This document shows positions 63,340-64,000 of a DNA stretch of 64,000 nt, in pieces. A program made the position numbers and the translations under genes. How positions within the stretch are numbered: position 1 is the stretch's first letter; the number at the start of each line of letters is the position of its first letter. The stretch is from Pseudomonas quebecensis (lineage in GTDB: Bacteria; Pseudomonadota; Gammaproteobacteria; Pseudomonadales; Pseudomonadaceae). The stretch lies in NCBI RefSeq assembly GCF_026410085.1, contig NZ_CP112866.1:2418001-2482000 (forward strand), written 5' to 3'. Under the pieces are notes generated by a model that was not told the DNA's origin, did no database searches, and saw nothing but the letters and a program-made list of their open reading frames with translations.

Positions 63340-64000
63340 TTACCGGCGCGCCGGTGAGGAATGTTTCGATGATAGATGGGCGGGCTCAAATATGCTCGCC
63401 TTGGTCAGGTTTTGTGCAATCTCTATGAACGCCAGCGCAGCAGGAGATGCCTGTCGCCGATCCAGCACTGCCAGGCCGATCCGGCGCGCAACGCTGGGTA
63501 GCAACGGCCGTGTGACGTAGCGCGAATCGTGACCGCAGGGTAACGACGCCTGCGCCACGACACTGACGCCGTCACCCCGGCAGACCGCCTCCAGCGTGCT
63601 CAGCAGCTGCGCGCAGCGATAACGCACCTTGGGTTGCAACTGGGCGCCGGCAAACAGCCGGCTGACCAGCTCCGACGACCCGGCTTCGGTCAGAATAAAC
63701 GGATCATCGCACAGCGCCCGCAGGGGCAAGGCGTCCTGCGCGGTCAGCGGATGGTCCGCCGGCAGCAGCGCGACCATCTGATCCTCGCACAGCGCGAAGG
63801 TATCGAAGCGCTCCTGTTCCAGCACCACAAAACCGACGTCGATGCGCCGCTCCTCCAGCCACTGGATCACCTGCCGATCCGGCCCTTCGTCTACATGCAC
63901 TTCAATTCCCGGATACTCGGCGCGAAAGCGCTGGAGGATGGCTGGCAGCAACCGTATCGACGCGGTCGGGCCGAATGAGCCGATGCGCAAGGTGCCGCGC
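63340..64000 (-). CDS. LysR-type regulator, partial (5' end outside window)
   Basis: The last 220 residues of a LysR regulator: RGTLRIGSFGPTASIRLLPA opens the ligand-binding domain, with DVGFVVLEQERF and LPLRALCDDPFILTEAGSS in the usual order. The helix-turn-helix lies beyond position 64,000. It ends 29 bp from the EAL gene on the same strand. Target genes cannot be told. Confidence 0.85.
   Translation of the reverse strand, partial: RGTLRIGSFGPTASIRLLPAILQRFRAEYPGIEVHVDEGPDRQVIQWLEERRIDVGFVVLEQERFDTFALCEDQMVALLPADHPLTAQDALPLRALCDDPFILTEAGSSELVSRLFAGAQLQPKVRYRCAQLLSTLEAVCRGDGVSVVAQASLPCGHDSRYVTRPLLPSVARRIGLAVLDRRQASPAALAFIEIAQNLTKASIFEPAHLSSKHSSPARR

Overview
The window is a piece of a Pseudomonas chromosome, most likely of the P. 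fluorescens group. This rests on fluorescens-type REP repeats (GGGGGCAAGCCCCCTCCCAC-like units near 30.1 kb), an MvaT/MvaU-type nucleoid protein, and Pseudomonas-typical ars, mod, azl, TreS and hydroxyproline genes with high-GC codon use. No database search was possible, so the assignment is inference.

Positions 1 to about 16,010 are the right-hand part of an integrated phage-like element. The block from 1 to 7.1 kb is the distal part of a P2/R-pyocin-type contractile tail operon: a tail chaperone with a duplicated domain and a probable frameshift extension, tape measure, GpU-, GpX- and GpD-like proteins, then a GH19 endolysin and nested spanins (Rz/Rz1). It is followed by a cargo zone (7.2-15.7 kb): a D12-class adenine methyltransferase, an AT-rich AlbA_2/Schlafen-type protein, an SRAP (YedK/HMCES) protein, a zinc-finger gene behind a near-perfect LexA box, an ApeA-like HEPN protein (predicted phage defence), and a protein built from eighteen 16-residue repeats. 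Next come a tRNA-like sequence and a large inverted repeat. The element ends in a 3' fragment of a tRNA-Cys gene (15,967-16,013) with its terminator, the expected distal attachment site. Integrase, capsid genes and the intact tRNA would lie left of the window.

From 16 kb onward the sequence is ordinary chromosome. 17.5-20.5 kb: LysE exporter, GlxA-type regulator, ADP-ribosylglycohydrolase. 20.5-27.9 kb: a complete trans-4-hydroxyproline catabolic cluster (epimerase, single-subunit D-hydroxyproline dehydrogenase, deaminase, ketoglutarate-semialdehyde dehydrogenase, permease, PAS-AraC regulator). 27.9-34.8 kb: trehalose synthase, REP elements, a chemoreceptor, a collapsed DinB-family pseudogene and a two-component system. 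34.8-39.1 kb: LysE exporter, arsRBC and azlCD. 39.2-47.1 kb: lipoprotein, DUF1275, ABC-F, topoisomerase IB, modABC with a ModE-like site, nitronate monooxygenase. 47.2-52.7 kb: ada-alkB alkylation repair (Ada has lost three of its four zinc cysteines), several small proteins, and a tsdBA-like cytochrome pair. 53-61 kb: galU, gor, a KfrA-like protein divergent from a tyrosine recombinase, ahpC/ahpF, gloA. 61-64 kb: MvaT-like silencer with a TTG start, a CSS-motif EAL phosphodiesterase, and a truncated LysR regulator.

The most unusual candidate is the repeat protein at 14,110-15,525. It lies in the slot between the ApeA gene and the attachment site, where phages carry accessory genes. Its 48-bp repeats fall into two blocks, one nearly identical at the DNA level, indicating recent expansion.
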